Source: Desulfoscipio geothermicus
GTDB lineage: Bacteria > Bacillota > Desulfotomaculia > Desulfotomaculales > Desulfallaceae
Length of the DNA stretch: 64,000 bases
Assembly (NCBI GenBank): GCA_016841645.1
Contig: JAENYS010000012.1
Span: forward strand, 1 to 64,000
Direction of reading: 5' to 3'
In this document: piece by piece, positions 44,090 through 53,006 of the stretch
How the letters are laid out: every line of letters begins with the position of its first letter
Numbering within the stretch: position 1 is the first letter of the stretch
Made by a program: the position numbers and the translations under genes
Notes under the pieces: generated by a model
What the model saw: the letters and a program-made list of their open reading frames with translations, nothing else
Told to the model about the DNA's origin: nothing
The model's database searches: none

Positions 44090-46207
44090 TTGCAAAAAAT
44101 TCAAACTGACTGCGGCTTGTGCATTAACTGCTGTGGCATAGATTGCTACGTGGAAGATGGCAAGCTGGTAAAAGTTGAAGGTACCCCGAACCACTGGCTG
44201 AACAAAGGTCAAATATGCTCCAAGGCTAAATTCCTGGTTGAAGGCACCTATTCCGACAACCGCCTGCAATACCCGATGAAAAAAGTTGGCGGAAGATTGG
44301 AAGAGGGCAGATTCGAAAGGATCTCCTGGGAACAGGCCTACAAAGAAATCGGCGACAAGCTACTAGAACTGCGGGAAAAATACGGCGCCCATACCCTGGC
44401 CACCTGGACCGGCTCAGTAGGTGTCGAGCACTTTGAAATGGCCGCTTTTAACCAGCGTTTTGCCAAAGCTTTCGGCAGCCCGAACTTCTTCAACCCCGAA
44501 GGCATCTGCTTCCGGACCCGGATCCTGGCCCGCCAGATTACCTTTGGCCGCTATCCGGTGGAACAGCCGCGGGAAGCTGATCTTATTATTCTCTGGGGCC
44601 ATAACCCGGAAGCCAGCTACTTCCCCATCGGCTTGGACATTCGTGAAAAACTCGCCGCCGGCAAACAAGAGCTGGTCGTCATTGACGTGCGCAAGATCCC
44701 GCTAGCCAGTGAAGGCCTCTACCTGCAGCCCCGCCCGGGCACAGACTGCGCCATCGCCCTGGCCATGATGCACACCATCATTTATGAAGACCTATATGAC
44801 CACGAATTTGTGGAAAAATGGTGCACCGGCTTCGACAAGCTGGTCGAGCATGTTAAGGATAAGACTCCCGAGTGGGCCGCCAAAATCAGCGGCGTAGCCG
44901 CCTCCGACATCAGCAAAGTGGCCCGGATGTATGCCAAAACCAAAAAAGCCGCTATTCTGGAAGGTGTCGGCCACCTGAACCAGTACCAAAACGGTCTGCA
45001 GACCGAAAGGGCTTTCAACATCCTGGTCGCTATCACCGGCAAAGTGGACCGCCCCGGCGGATGGGTGACCTGCCCGCAGATTCGCCTGGCCGACCTGCGC
45101 GTGCCGGTAACTGAAAAGAGTCTGGGTCACGATGAGTACCCGATCTTCCACCAATTTAACAAACGCACTCCGCCATACGGTTCCGCATCCATGATGACCG
45201 AAGCCATTATCACTGAAAAACCGTACCCAATCAAGGCCTTCATCTCCTCGGGCAGCAACCCGGTTTTGGCCTTCCCGGATACCGGACGCTTCCTGGATGC
45301 CATGAGAAATACCGAGCTATTTATCAGCATTGACCCGTACATGACCGAGACCTGCCAGCTGGCTGACTATGTGCTTCCTGCCTGCACCTTTATCGAAGAG
45401 ACCGGCGTGGGCGGCTTCCCCTACGGCATCTCGCACTGCGTGCCTTGGATCATGCTGCGCAAAAAAGTCATTGAGCCGCTGTATGAAAGCAAGCCGATCT
45501 GGAGTATCTGGAGCGAGCTGGGGCACCAAATTGGCTTAGGCGAATACTTCCCCTGGAAAACCGATGAAGAAGTTGCAGCGCATCTATTCTCCACCTCCGG
45601 AGTAACCTACGAGCAGCTGGTGGAAAATCCGGAAGGCATGATGTTCGGTGAAGTAGAATACGAAGTTTTTGAAAAAATAGGTTTTGCTACCGAGAGCAAG
45701 AAAGTAGAACTGTATTCCGCCCAAATGGAAGCTTTAGGCGCATCTGGGCTGCCCGATCATGTGGAGCCGGAACAAAGCTACGTGGCCAATCCGGAACTGG
45801 CGGCAGAATATCCGGAAACTCTGCTCACCGGCGCCAGGCGCCAGGAATATATCGGCGCTCAGATGCACGAAGTACCCGGTCTGCGCGCAATTGCGAATGA
45901 ACCTTTTGCCCTGGTCCACCCGGTTACCGCCAAGAAGTATGACATTATGGACGGCGAATTGATGGGCATAGAAACACCGCGCGGCATGATCAAGATGAAA
46001 GCTTACGTCACCGAGGATATCAGGCCGGGTGCAATTGACGTTCCGCACGGCTGGGCGGGCGCCAACGTCAACGTGCTGCTGGACGCCATGGTTAGAGACA
46101 AGGTGTCGAGTTATATTACTATGAGAGGTAATGCTTGCCGCCTGGTTAAATTGGATCCGGTCAGAGGTCTGGAATCTACAACTATTTATAAACCGGTTAT
46201 TAGATAA
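44090..46207 (+). CDS. molybdo/tungstopterin oxidoreductase, DMSO-reductase family
   Basis: 705 residues. An N-terminal [4Fe-4S] site with C8-x2-C11-x3-C15-x27-C43, then the Mo/W-bis-MGD fold (I-L-W-G-H-N-P-E-A-S near 170, G-V-G near 293, N-P-V-L near 392). A cysteine at 140 (G-I-C-F-R-T-R) stands where the metal ligand is expected. No Tat signal, so cytoplasmic. It resembles acetylene-hydratase and formate-dehydrogenase-like members; substrate unknown. The TTG at 44090 is favoured: GGAGG is nine bases before it and too close to the TTG at 44081. Preceded by the riboswitch array, followed by fdhD. Confidence 0.88.
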   Translation: MQKIQTDCGLCINCCGIDCYVEDGKLVKVEGTPNHWLNKGQICSKAKFLVEGTYSDNRLQYPMKKVGGRLEEGRFERISWEQAYKEIGDKLLELREKYGAHTLATWTGSVGVEHFEMAAFNQRFAKAFGSPNFFNPEGICFRTRILARQITFGRYPVEQPREADLIILWGHNPEASYFPIGLDIREKLAAGKQELVVIDVRKIPLASEGLYLQPRPGTDCAIALAMMHTIIYEDLYDHEFVEKWCTGFDKLVEHVKDKTPEWAAKISGVAASDISKVARMYAKTKKAAILEGVGHLNQYQNGLQTERAFNILVAITGKVDRPGGWVTCPQIRLADLRVPVTEKSLGHDEYPIFHQFNKRTPPYGSASMMTEAIITEKPYPIKAFISSGSNPVLAFPDTGRFLDAMRNTELFISIDPYMTETCQLADYVLPACTFIEETGVGGFPYGISHCVPWIMLRKKVIEPLYESKPIWSIWSELGHQIGLGEYFPWKTDEEVAAHLFSTSGVTYEQLVENPEGMMFGEVEYEVFEKIGFATESKKVELYSAQMEALGASGLPDHVEPEQSYVANPELAAEYPETLLTGARRQEYIGAQMHEVPGLRAIANEPFALVHPVTAKKYDIMDGELMGIETPRGMIKMKAYVTEDIRPGAIDVPHGWAGANVNVLLDAMVRDKVSSYITMRGNACRLVKLDPVRGLESTTIYKPVIR

Positions 46208-46262
46208 ATACTGTAATACTGGTTCATGCTAGACTAAAACCTAATAATGAAGTAAAATAAAA

Positions 46263-46308
46263 ATAACGTCGGTGTCATGCTAGCGATTAAGTATGATGCC
46301 GGCGTTAT
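46263..46308 (+). other. 16-bp wobble hairpin between the oxidoreductase and fdhD
   Basis: 46263-46278 pairs with 46293-46308 including three G-U pairs. There is no U-tract, so it may be a processing or attenuation element. Confidence 0.45.
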
Positions 46309-46349
46309 CTGTTCAAGCTATAGCTAAAATTTGCCAAGGAGGGAGAAGT

Positions 46350-47150
46350 GTGATTGAAATAACCGAAACTTGTACTAAAGTACCGGTAATCAGGTACAAA
46401 AATGGGGCCTTTTCCACCGGCGAAGATATGATCATCAAGGAGGTTCCCGTTAGCTTAATTATAAATAATTTTGAATTTGCTACAATGGTTTGCTCTCCGT
46501 GCGATTTCCAAGAAATGGCGGTAGGCTTTTTATATTCCGAGGGATTGGTGCAACAATCAACAGACATAAAAAGTATTACTGTTGATAGGGCTAGTAAAAC
46601 AATCAGAGTGGAAACTAAGGGAGAAGCTCTAACCGAAGAAAAATTCGTCAAGCGTTTAGTCACAACAAGCTGCTCCCGGGGTGGCCCCTCCCTTTACTTT
46701 TTTAATAGTACCAAAAAAGTCGTCCCCGTCACCAGCGATATAAAAATAACACCCGATGAGATCTTTTATTTATGTGATGAGGTAGAGAAAATTTCACCTC
46801 TGTTCCAAAATACCGGCGGCTCGCATAGTGCGGCTCTTTGTACCAATAAAAAGATAATTTATTCTTTTGAGGATGTCGGTAGACATAACGCCGCGGATAA
46901 GATAGCAGGCCGCTGCTTGTTAGATAATATTATAATGTCGGATAAGATCCTGGTATTTAGCGGGCGGATAGCTTCTGAAATCTTAATTAAGGTAGCCAAG
47001 ATGGGTATTCCACTAATTGCTGCTCGCTCCGCCCCTACCGAACTGGCTGTCAATCTGGCAAAAGAATTCGGTATTACTATTGTGGGATTTATCCGCACAG
47101 ATAAGTTAACTATATATACACATGAATACCGTGTAATAAAGAATACTTAA
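46350..47150 (+). CDS. fdhD: formate dehydrogenase accessory sulfurtransferase FdhD
   Basis: 266 residues. The conserved loop T-T-S-C-S-R-G-G near residue 108 holds the sulfur-transfer cysteine region, with E-D-V-G-R-H-N-A-A-D-K near 168 and the F-S-G-R-I-A-S-E motif. FdhD passes sulfur from IscS to the Mo-cofactor of formate dehydrogenase. GTG at 46350 is chosen because AAGGAGG lies six bases upstream. It probably serves both the oxidoreductase before it and the selenocysteine FDH at the right edge. Confidence 0.95.
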   Translation: MIEITETCTKVPVIRYKNGAFSTGEDMIIKEVPVSLIINNFEFATMVCSPCDFQEMAVGFLYSEGLVQQSTDIKSITVDRASKTIRVETKGEALTEEKFVKRLVTTSCSRGGPSLYFFNSTKKVVPVTSDIKITPDEIFYLCDEVEKISPLFQNTGGSHSAALCTNKKIIYSFEDVGRHNAADKIAGRCLLDNIIMSDKILVFSGRIASEILIKVAKMGIPLIAARSAPTELAVNLAKEFGITIVGFIRTDKLTIYTHEYRVIKNT

Positions 47151-47167
47151 TAAAATAAAATACGAAC

Positions 47168-47199
47168 AAGGCTGCCGGGTTTTTGGAAGCCTTTTTTCT
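47168..47199 (+). terminator. terminator of fdhD
   Basis: AAGGCTGCC pairs with GGAAGCCTT, followed by TTTTCTTTG. Confidence 0.8.
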
Positions 47200-47202
47200 T
47201 TG

Positions 47203-47484
47203 CTAAAGCAGTTCCCGCTCCATGCTGATAACTTCCACTCCTTCATGGTTCTCCACAAAACGCACTACCGAATCCAGTATGTTTTGCATATAAGCCATGT
47301 CACCGCTGACGGCGCTAATGCCCACGGTAGAATATTTCCAGTTGTCCTGCCGGCCAACCTCGGACACAGATATGTTAAAGCGATTTTTCAGCCTCTCCAG
47401 CAAGCTTTTTAATACCTTTCTTTTATCCTTTAAAGATTTGGCCCCTGCCAGCAACAATTCCAGGGTAATTACTCCCACTACCAC
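47203..47484 (-). CDS. DUF503 family protein (YlxP-like)
   Basis: 93 residues, typical length. Start V-G-V-I-T-L-E-L, then the K-S-L-K-D-K-R-K-V-L-K-S-L helix and N-I-S-V-S-E-V-G-R-Q-D. YlxP-type proteins are small ferredoxin-like folds encoded near ribosome-maturation genes in many Firmicutes; their function is unclear. Here it stands alone. Confidence 0.9.
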   Translation of the reverse strand: MVVGVITLELLLAGAKSLKDKRKVLKSLLERLKNRFNISVSEVGRQDNWKYSTVGISAVSGDMAYMQNILDSVVRFVENHEGVEVISMERELL

Positions 47485-47758
47485 TATGATATCCCTCCTA
47501 ATTTACACCTGTTAACTCGATTATTAAGACATATGTTACCCCAATAGCATGCCAATACACCATACACCAAGAGCAACAAGGGCCTTATGATACAAAATTA
47601 TGCTATTTAGTAAGTTTGTTAAACAACCATCCTTTGGCTATATTGGCTAATATTTAATTACTTATTTAATATTGAAAATTATGTACCTATACATGTAAAA
47701 TAAGAGTATAGGCCTCATAAAATAAAATAAATTAAAATAACTTCGAGGAGGGGGAAAT

Positions 47759-47902
47759 ATGGATCCGCATGAAGCACATGGACATGCTGAACCGGTTCAA
47801 GAATTTAAAATGGATTATTCGGAATGGCAAAGCTGTAACTTTATCCCGGCCGTTATATTTTTTGGTTTTTTAGCCTGCGCGGCTGCAATCTTTATAATAT
47901 AA
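47759..47902 (+). CDS. 47-residue membrane-anchored peptide
   Basis: AGGAGGGG lies six bases before the ATG. A histidine-rich acidic N-terminus (H-E-A-H-G-H-A-E) leads to a single membrane helix (about 29-47). A perfect terminator follows 70 bases after the stop. No family is recognised; the His cluster suggests metal binding. Confidence 0.7.
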   Translation: MDPHEAHGHAEPVQEFKMDYSEWQSCNFIPAVIFFGFLACAAAIFII

Positions 47903-47972
47903 CCGACCTATTAAGGTCTTGTGGATCCGGGCATTGCGAGAAGGCTATCTTTATAACCATGTTTTGTTTAAA

Positions 47973-48005
47973 AAATCAGCAGGTGACACTACCTGCTGAT
48001 TTTTT
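47973..48005 (+). terminator. terminator after the small membrane peptide
   Basis: AAATCAGCAGGT pairs with ACCTGCTGATTT then TTTTG. Confidence 0.9.
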
Positions 48006-48032
48006 GTCCTTGCCGGGCATTTAAATGTAAAG

Positions 48033-49475
48033 TTAGACCGTCGGAAAAACAAGCAGCTTGCTTTGCTCATTTTCCTCATAATGATACTTTCGGGACACAC
48101 CGGTTTCTACGGCGGCCTGCTGCACCGCCCGGGCCACGACCGGGCACACGCCTTCATTAAAAACGGAAGGGATAATATACTCCGCCGAAAGCTGTTCGAG
48201 GGGCACCAAATCAGCCAGCACACGGGCCGCCGCCAGGCACATTTCATCGTTTATTACACGAGCATGGCAATCCAGCGCCCCACGAAAAACACCGGGAAAA
48301 GCCAGCACATTATTTATTTGATTGGGAAAATCAGATCGCCCGGTAGCGATAACTCCGGCGATATCCTGTATCTCCTTGGGGTCCACCTCGGGCACCGGGT
48401 TGGCCAAAGCAAAGATAACCGGTTTTTTCGCCATGTGCAATATGTCTTCCCGATGCAGCAGCCCCGGAGCGGAAACCCCGATAAAGACGTCGGCCCCTTC
48501 GATAACTTCCGGCAAGCTGCCGTGCACACAGCGCTCATTGGTATGTTTGGATAGCCATTTTTTGGAATCAACTTTCGATAAATTATCCCTGCTAATGGCT
48601 CCATTGCGATCGCAGATTATTATATCCCGTGCCCCCGTCACCAGCAACATCTTGGTAACGGCCACGCCGGCCGCACCGGCACCGCTAATCACAATTTTCA
48701 CCTTGTCGATGCTTTTACCCACCACCCGCAGCGCATTGAGCAGCCCGGCCACCACCACAATAGCCGTGCCGTGCTGGTCATCGTGAAATACCGGAATATC
48801 CAGCCGTTTAACCAACTCTTCCTCAATGGCAAAACACTGGGGGGCGGCTATATCCTCAAGGTTAATCCCGCCAAAAGTGGGTGCGCAGGCCACCACCGTG
48901 TCGACAATATCCTTTATGCCATGAACATTAATACACAGAGGCACCGCATCAATACCGCCAAATTTTTTAAATAATAAGGCTTTTCCTTCCATCACCGGCA
49001 TTGCCGCCTCGGGACCGATGTTACCCAGTCCTAAAACAGCAGTGCCATCGGACACGATAGCCACGGAATTACCTTTCATCGTAAGATGATAAACCAATTC
49101 AGGGACGTCAACAATAGCCTGGGAAGCGCGGGCCACCCCGGGAGTATATACCAAGCTTAGATCCTCACGATCAAGGATTTCCCTTTTAGCTTTAATTTCC
49201 ATTTTACCGCCCAGGTGCTTGGTTAATACCCGATCGGCAACCTGCTCCACCTCCACGCCGGGGATCTCCTCCAGCGCGGCAATCAGACTTGTCATGTTTT
49301 TCTGCTCAGAAAACTCAACCATAAGCTTCCTTACTACATGACCGGATGCAACAGAATCTACGTCTATGGAACCCAGATTGCCCCCCTCGGCAGCAATCAC
49401 GGCCAGCACCTGGGCCAGCATGCCGGGCTGATTGACCAACTTTAAACGAATAGTTACATTAAGCGACATTGCCAT
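48033..49475 (-). CDS. NAD(P)-dependent malic enzyme with ACT domain
   Basis: 480 residues. An N-terminal ACT domain (about 1-85, L-V-N-Q-P-G-M-L-A-Q-V) is followed by malic N-terminal (Y-T-P-G-V-A near 113, catalytic K and D-D-Q-H-G-T-A near 223) and NAD-binding (G-A-G-A-A-G near 258) domains. It decarboxylates malate to pyruvate in the cytosol. The ACT domain suggests allosteric control by a small ligand. Strong ribosome site before the ATG. Confidence 0.95.
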   Translation of the reverse strand: MAMSLNVTIRLKLVNQPGMLAQVLAVIAAEGGNLGSIDVDSVASGHVVRKLMVEFSEQKNMTSLIAALEEIPGVEVEQVADRVLTKHLGGKMEIKAKREILDREDLSLVYTPGVARASQAIVDVPELVYHLTMKGNSVAIVSDGTAVLGLGNIGPEAAMPVMEGKALLFKKFGGIDAVPLCINVHGIKDIVDTVVACAPTFGGINLEDIAAPQCFAIEEELVKRLDIPVFHDDQHGTAIVVVAGLLNALRVVGKSIDKVKIVISGAGAAGVAVTKMLLVTGARDIIICDRNGAISRDNLSKVDSKKWLSKHTNERCVHGSLPEVIEGADVFIGVSAPGLLHREDILHMAKKPVIFALANPVPEVDPKEIQDIAGVIATGRSDFPNQINNVLAFPGVFRGALDCHARVINDEMCLAAARVLADLVPLEQLSAEYIIPSVFNEGVCPVVARAVQQAAVETGVSRKYHYEENEQSKLLVFPTV

Positions 49476-49713
49476 AAATTAACCCCCCAACATTTTCTAC
49501 AAGTCTTTTTTTATCTAATATCTATTTTGATATGTAATATTAGCTTATCCCATTAATCATGTTGCCGCAATATATACAACAATATCTCATCCCATCTCTG
49601 CAACAGCTTGCTCTTCTGCTTACCAGGTTCCGACAATACTTTCCTGTACTGTAGGCCTACTATGTATGATAGAGTAAAATATATATATACCGTGGTAAAT
49701 GGAGGGGACTGCC

Positions 49714-50595
49714 GTGTCCAAAGTACCTGAACAAAAACTGCTCAATCCAGCCCAGATCAGCCGGACACTGGGCATTACCCCTAATAACATTAAACGGCTG
49801 ACCAATGAGGGCTACCTTGAGGTCCAAAAGCAAATAAACTTTAAAAACGGCGTCATGCATCTATTTACCAGTACACAGGTAAAAGCTATAATACCAGCTA
49901 TGCCCAGAATTAAACAAGCCTGGGAACGCCATGACAACTATCACCAGGGGGGCAACCGGATGGCCAGAGCCAGGGCTTACAGGCACCAGTCGTACCGGGA
50001 TAAAGTTAATCGCAAGGAGCAGTTTCTTAATTCCATAAATGAACTGCCCCAAGACCGACAAGTAATACTAAGCGCAGCCTACTATCTTTTCCACCTTAAT
50101 CATTATGCCAAAGCAGGCAACTCCTATCTGTATGATTTAAAGGACAGCGTACTGCACACCCTGGTCAACAATTATTACCACCGGGATGAGTGGTTAAATA
50201 TCAGCTATATTGAAGGAACTAATAAAATAGTGCTATGCCCGGAATGCCGGGCCAAGGCCAACAACCAACGGCTAAGTTACCAGGAATACCTGTATAAAAC
50301 CGGCGGGTGTTTGAAATGCACCAGGGAATATAAGTATTACAGCCTGTACGAATTTACCATCACCTGTCAGGACTACCGGTTCTGCTTTCACACACCATAT
50401 GCTACCGCTAAAAAATGGTTTAATAAAAAGACTATGCCTCCCCGCCAAGAATGCCCCGAAAGGGAGGGCGCTTATGCCTTCGGCCGGGCTATCTATGATT
50501 CCGAAGCAATGGCCGTAGAATTAATAGAAGTGATTGACGAATTACAAAAGTTCCTGACTTTATTTAATATAGAACCATTAATTGACACTTATTAA
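49714..50595 (+). CDS. HTH and zinc-ribbon hypothetical protein
   Basis: 293 residues. Residues about 10-60 form a MerR-like helix-turn-helix (Q-I-S-R-T-L-G-I-T-P-N-N-I-K-R-L-T-N-E-G-Y-L). A basic central helix and four cysteines in two pairs (C-P-E-C near 177, C-L-K-C near 200) form a zinc ribbon. A helical C-terminus follows. The GTG at 49714 fits the GGAGGGG site. Probably a DNA- or RNA-binding regulator; target unknown. It is divergent from malic enzyme and converges with the CBS gene 11 bases away. Confidence 0.7.
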   Translation: MSKVPEQKLLNPAQISRTLGITPNNIKRLTNEGYLEVQKQINFKNGVMHLFTSTQVKAIIPAMPRIKQAWERHDNYHQGGNRMARARAYRHQSYRDKVNRKEQFLNSINELPQDRQVILSAAYYLFHLNHYAKAGNSYLYDLKDSVLHTLVNNYYHRDEWLNISYIEGTNKIVLCPECRAKANNQRLSYQEYLYKTGGCLKCTREYKYYSLYEFTITCQDYRFCFHTPYATAKKWFNKKTMPPRQECPEREGAYAFGRAIYDSEAMAVELIEVIDELQKFLTLFNIEPLIDTY

Positions 50596-50606
50596 ACGTT
50601 CCGGTT

Positions 50607-51074
50607 TTACCGGTCTGTATCGCCAAAACTGGCCTTAATGATATCCTGCCGGGTAATGATACCGATAAGTTTCCCATCGTCATCGACTACCGGTACCCGG
50701 TTAACATCTTTTTCGGTCATTATTGTGGCCACATCCTCAATCGATGCTTCAGGACCAACTGTGTAAGGTTTGGTGGACATCAAGTCGCCAACCTTCTGGG
50801 CAACGGCACGCTTGATATCATGAATAAACCGGTTAGGTTTCTCCAAATAAATAGGGCTGTCGAAAATTACCACATAAAACGGAGTCCTTACCGGCTTCTC
50901 CTGTAATACCAGGTCTGTTTCACTTACCACTCCCACTAATTTTCCGCTATCATCTACTACCGGTAACCCGCTGATCCGGTGCTCCAGCAGCAAACGCGCC
51001 ATTTTTTCCACATCATCACCGGCATTAACGGTAATCACATTTTTAGTCATGATTTCTCCGGCCTTTTTCATCAT
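50607..51074 (-). CDS. CBS-domain pair protein
   Basis: 155 residues, almost entirely two CBS domains (A-G-E-I-M-T-K-N-V at the start; V-G-D-L-M-S-T-K-P-Y near 90). The D-x-x-R-V-P-V-V-D motifs for nucleotide binding are present. Such stand-alone CBS pairs bind adenine nucleotides and regulate partner proteins. ATG start with AAAGGAGG. The 342 bases before it (51075-51416) hold only the SASP terminator. Confidence 0.9.
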   Translation of the reverse strand: MMKKAGEIMTKNVITVNAGDDVEKMARLLLEHRISGLPVVDDSGKLVGVVSETDLVLQEKPVRTPFYVVIFDSPIYLEKPNRFIHDIKRAVAQKVGDLMSTKPYTVGPEASIEDVATIMTEKDVNRVPVVDDDGKLIGIITRQDIIKASFGDTDR

Positions 51075-51358
51075 TCTTCGCCTCCTTTATATTCCATTAT
51101 GATTATATTATTTACAGCGATATTATTCAAACGGTGGCGGCGTATCATTTAGTTAAGTCGCAATGCCTTTTGTTCAGCATAACTCCGTAATAGTAATAAG
51201 GATAGCCTGTCAATCCGTCGGCCCCTTAAACCAGTTTTCCCTGCATTAAATATAATGTCATTTTAAATATTGGCTAACCGTTAACCGAATCCTTCAAATA
51301 AAACGATGAACCCATTACCCGCAAACACTAAAGTAGGAATCTTGGCATCAAAAAGAAA

Positions 51359-51395
51359 CTGCCGGGTTATATCCCCTGGCAGCATCTTTTGTTAA
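51359..51395 (-). terminator. terminator after the SASP gene
   Basis: CTGCCGGG pairs with CCTGGCAG (one mismatch); minus strand continues TTTCTTTTTG. Confidence 0.7.
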
Positions 51396-51416
51396 TTGAG
51401 CTAAAATTAGCTCTCT

Positions 51417-51755
51417 CTATTCAGAAATCATTTCCGGTTGTTTATCCACCGTTTCATCTAGCAGAATGCGGTTTTTGTAGTTCCAGGCAAGCACCGCCTC
51501 TGCAAAGGTAACCATTTTTTTAGTCATACCACCACCCACTTTACCGTTTAGGCGGCTGGGCAGTTCCCCTTTATCGATATAGGCATAATCGTCCATACCC
51601 AGTTCCAAGGCCATTTCATTTCTAAACTCCTCCAGTGCCGGGGCCACATAAGCCTGTAAGTCCCGTGGCACCAAACCGGTGGTGGCTGTTTTGCTCATTA
51701 ATTCCGGAAGTGAATTCTCCAATGTCGTCAAATTTTTTGCCGGCTCTTTAGCCAA
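51417..51755 (-). CDS. small acid-soluble spore protein, alpha/beta type
   Basis: 112 residues. The C-terminal two-thirds matches alpha/beta SASP: L-E-E-F-R-N-E-M-A-L-E-L-G-M then S-R-L-N-G-K-V-G-G-G-M-T-K-K-M-V. The first motif contains the germination-protease site region (E-L/M-A-x-E). SASPs coat and protect spore DNA. The TTG at 51755 is used because GGAGGTGA lies five bases before it. Longer than the usual 60-75 residues because of an N-terminal extension. Presence supports a spore former. Confidence 0.85.
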   Translation of the reverse strand: MAKEPAKNLTTLENSLPELMSKTATTGLVPRDLQAYVAPALEEFRNEMALELGMDDYAYIDKGELPSRLNGKVGGGMTKKMVTFAEAVLAWNYKNRILLDETVDKQPEMISE

Positions 51756-52032
51756 AACCGTCACCTCCATGCAAATTTTTTAAAAATTATCTTACCCAGT
51801 TATCGATAATAGTATCCCTTTTTAAAATTATTTATATGCTATGAGAAAATGCCCAGTTTTAAAAAATTATTGCAGCAATACGTTAGTTTTATAATTTGGA
51901 GACATTTTTTTGCATTCAGGCTAATAAAATCTATCATAGAGTTAGACTAATATAAGTTCGGCCTCCACCAATTTAATGGACTGGATTTAGGTCAAGCAGT
52001 TAAGCTAGGTATTTTAAAGGGGGTAAATAAAC

Positions 52033-52482
52033 TTGCTGTCTCCAAGCCTGGAGGATTACCTGGAGGAAATCTACCGCTTTTCCTTAAACAATGATGTTGT
52101 GCGGGTCAGCGATATAGCCGCCTGCCTTGATGTAACCATGCCCTCGGTAAATAACGCCATCAGAAAATTAAGCAGTGAAAACTATTTGGTATATAAAAAA
52201 TACCGAGAACTGGTTTTAACTGATAAAGGACGCAAGCTGGGACATTTTCTCGTGGCCAGGAACAGCATATTGCATAAATTTTTACACGTGATTAATTCCA
52301 GCTGCGATTTAAAAGCTGAAACCGAGGCAATGGAACATTACTTATCCATGCCAACCATTTGGGCCATTGAAAGCCTGGTTGATTTTTTTGAGCATTACAG
52401 CGATTGCGCACAAATGTTCTTAATACACTCCCAGCAAAGAAAAGAACAAGGGCTGGGCTTAGTTGATGGCTATGAAGTGTAA
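52033..52482 (+). CDS. DtxR/MntR-family metal-dependent repressor
   Basis: 149 residues. N-terminal winged helix (S-L-E-D-Y-L-E-E-I-Y, then V-S-D-I-A-A-C-L-D-V-T-M-P-S-V-N-N-A-I-R-K-L) and a C-terminal dimer/metal domain containing C-D-L-K-A-E-T-E-A-M-E-H-Y. No SH3-like third domain, so closer to MntR than DtxR. TTG start after AAAGGGGG. Just upstream of feoAB, so Fe2+ or Mn2+ sensing is likely. Confidence 0.88.
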   Translation: MLSPSLEDYLEEIYRFSLNNDVVRVSDIAACLDVTMPSVNNAIRKLSSENYLVYKKYRELVLTDKGRKLGHFLVARNSILHKFLHVINSSCDLKAETEAMEHYLSMPTIWAIESLVDFFEHYSDCAQMFLIHSQQRKEQGLGLVDGYEV

Positions 52483-52531
52483 TTGAACTATCGATAATAC
52501 ACACACTGCATCAATTTCGAACTATCCCCTC

Positions 52532-52558
52532 ACCCGGCTATTACAGCCGGGTATTTTT
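52532..52558 (+). terminator. terminator after the metal regulator
   Basis: ACCCGGC pairs with GCCGGGT, followed by ATTTTTATT. Confidence 0.8.
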
Positions 52559-52630
52559 ATTCGCCGGCTACCACGTTTTGACACGACGGGGCAGTAACAC
52601 CTTACGTACAAACCACATATTATATACTGA

Positions 52631-52652
52631 TTTGTTAGATACCTTTAACAAA
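52631..52652 (+). promoter_or_regulatory. 22-bp palindrome before feoA, candidate metal-repressor site
   Basis: TTTGTTA and TAACAAA are inverted around eight bases, 34 bases before the feoA ATG. The adjacent MntR/DtxR-like gene is the natural candidate to bind it. Confidence 0.45.
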
Positions 52653-52685
52653 ATAAAACACCATAAAGTTTGGAGGAGCAAACAC

Positions 52686-52925
52686 ATGAGTGATACCATA
52701 ACACTGAATTGCTTGGGCAATGGGTCTATCGCACTGGTTAAAGAAGTTGTGGCCGAGGGCTTAACCCGCCGCAGGCTGCTGGACCTCGGCCTGGTTCCGG
52801 GAACTAAAGTGGAAGTTATCCGGCGCAGCCCGGTGGGTGACCCCATTGCCTTTAATATCAGGGGCGCAGTTATTGCGCTGCGCCGGGAAGTGGCCGGAAA
52901 AGTGCTGGTAAGTCCCTGGGGATAG
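52686..52925 (+). CDS. feoA: ferrous iron transport protein FeoA
   Basis: 79 residues, SH3-like FeoA fold: L-L-D-L-G-L-V-P-G-T-K-V-E-V-I and N-I-R-G-A-V-I-A-L-R-R-E. It modulates the FeoB GTPase and lies 81 bases upstream of it. RBS GGAGG. Confidence 0.95.
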   Translation: MSDTITLNCLGNGSIALVKEVVAEGLTRRRLLDLGLVPGTKVEVIRRSPVGDPIAFNIRGAVIALRREVAGKVLVSPWG

Positions 52926-53006
52926 CTGCCAACACGCTTTAGAGCATGCCGGCCATCGACACCACTGTTTTCTTCAAACTATATTTTAACGAAAGGGTCG
53001 AGGGAA

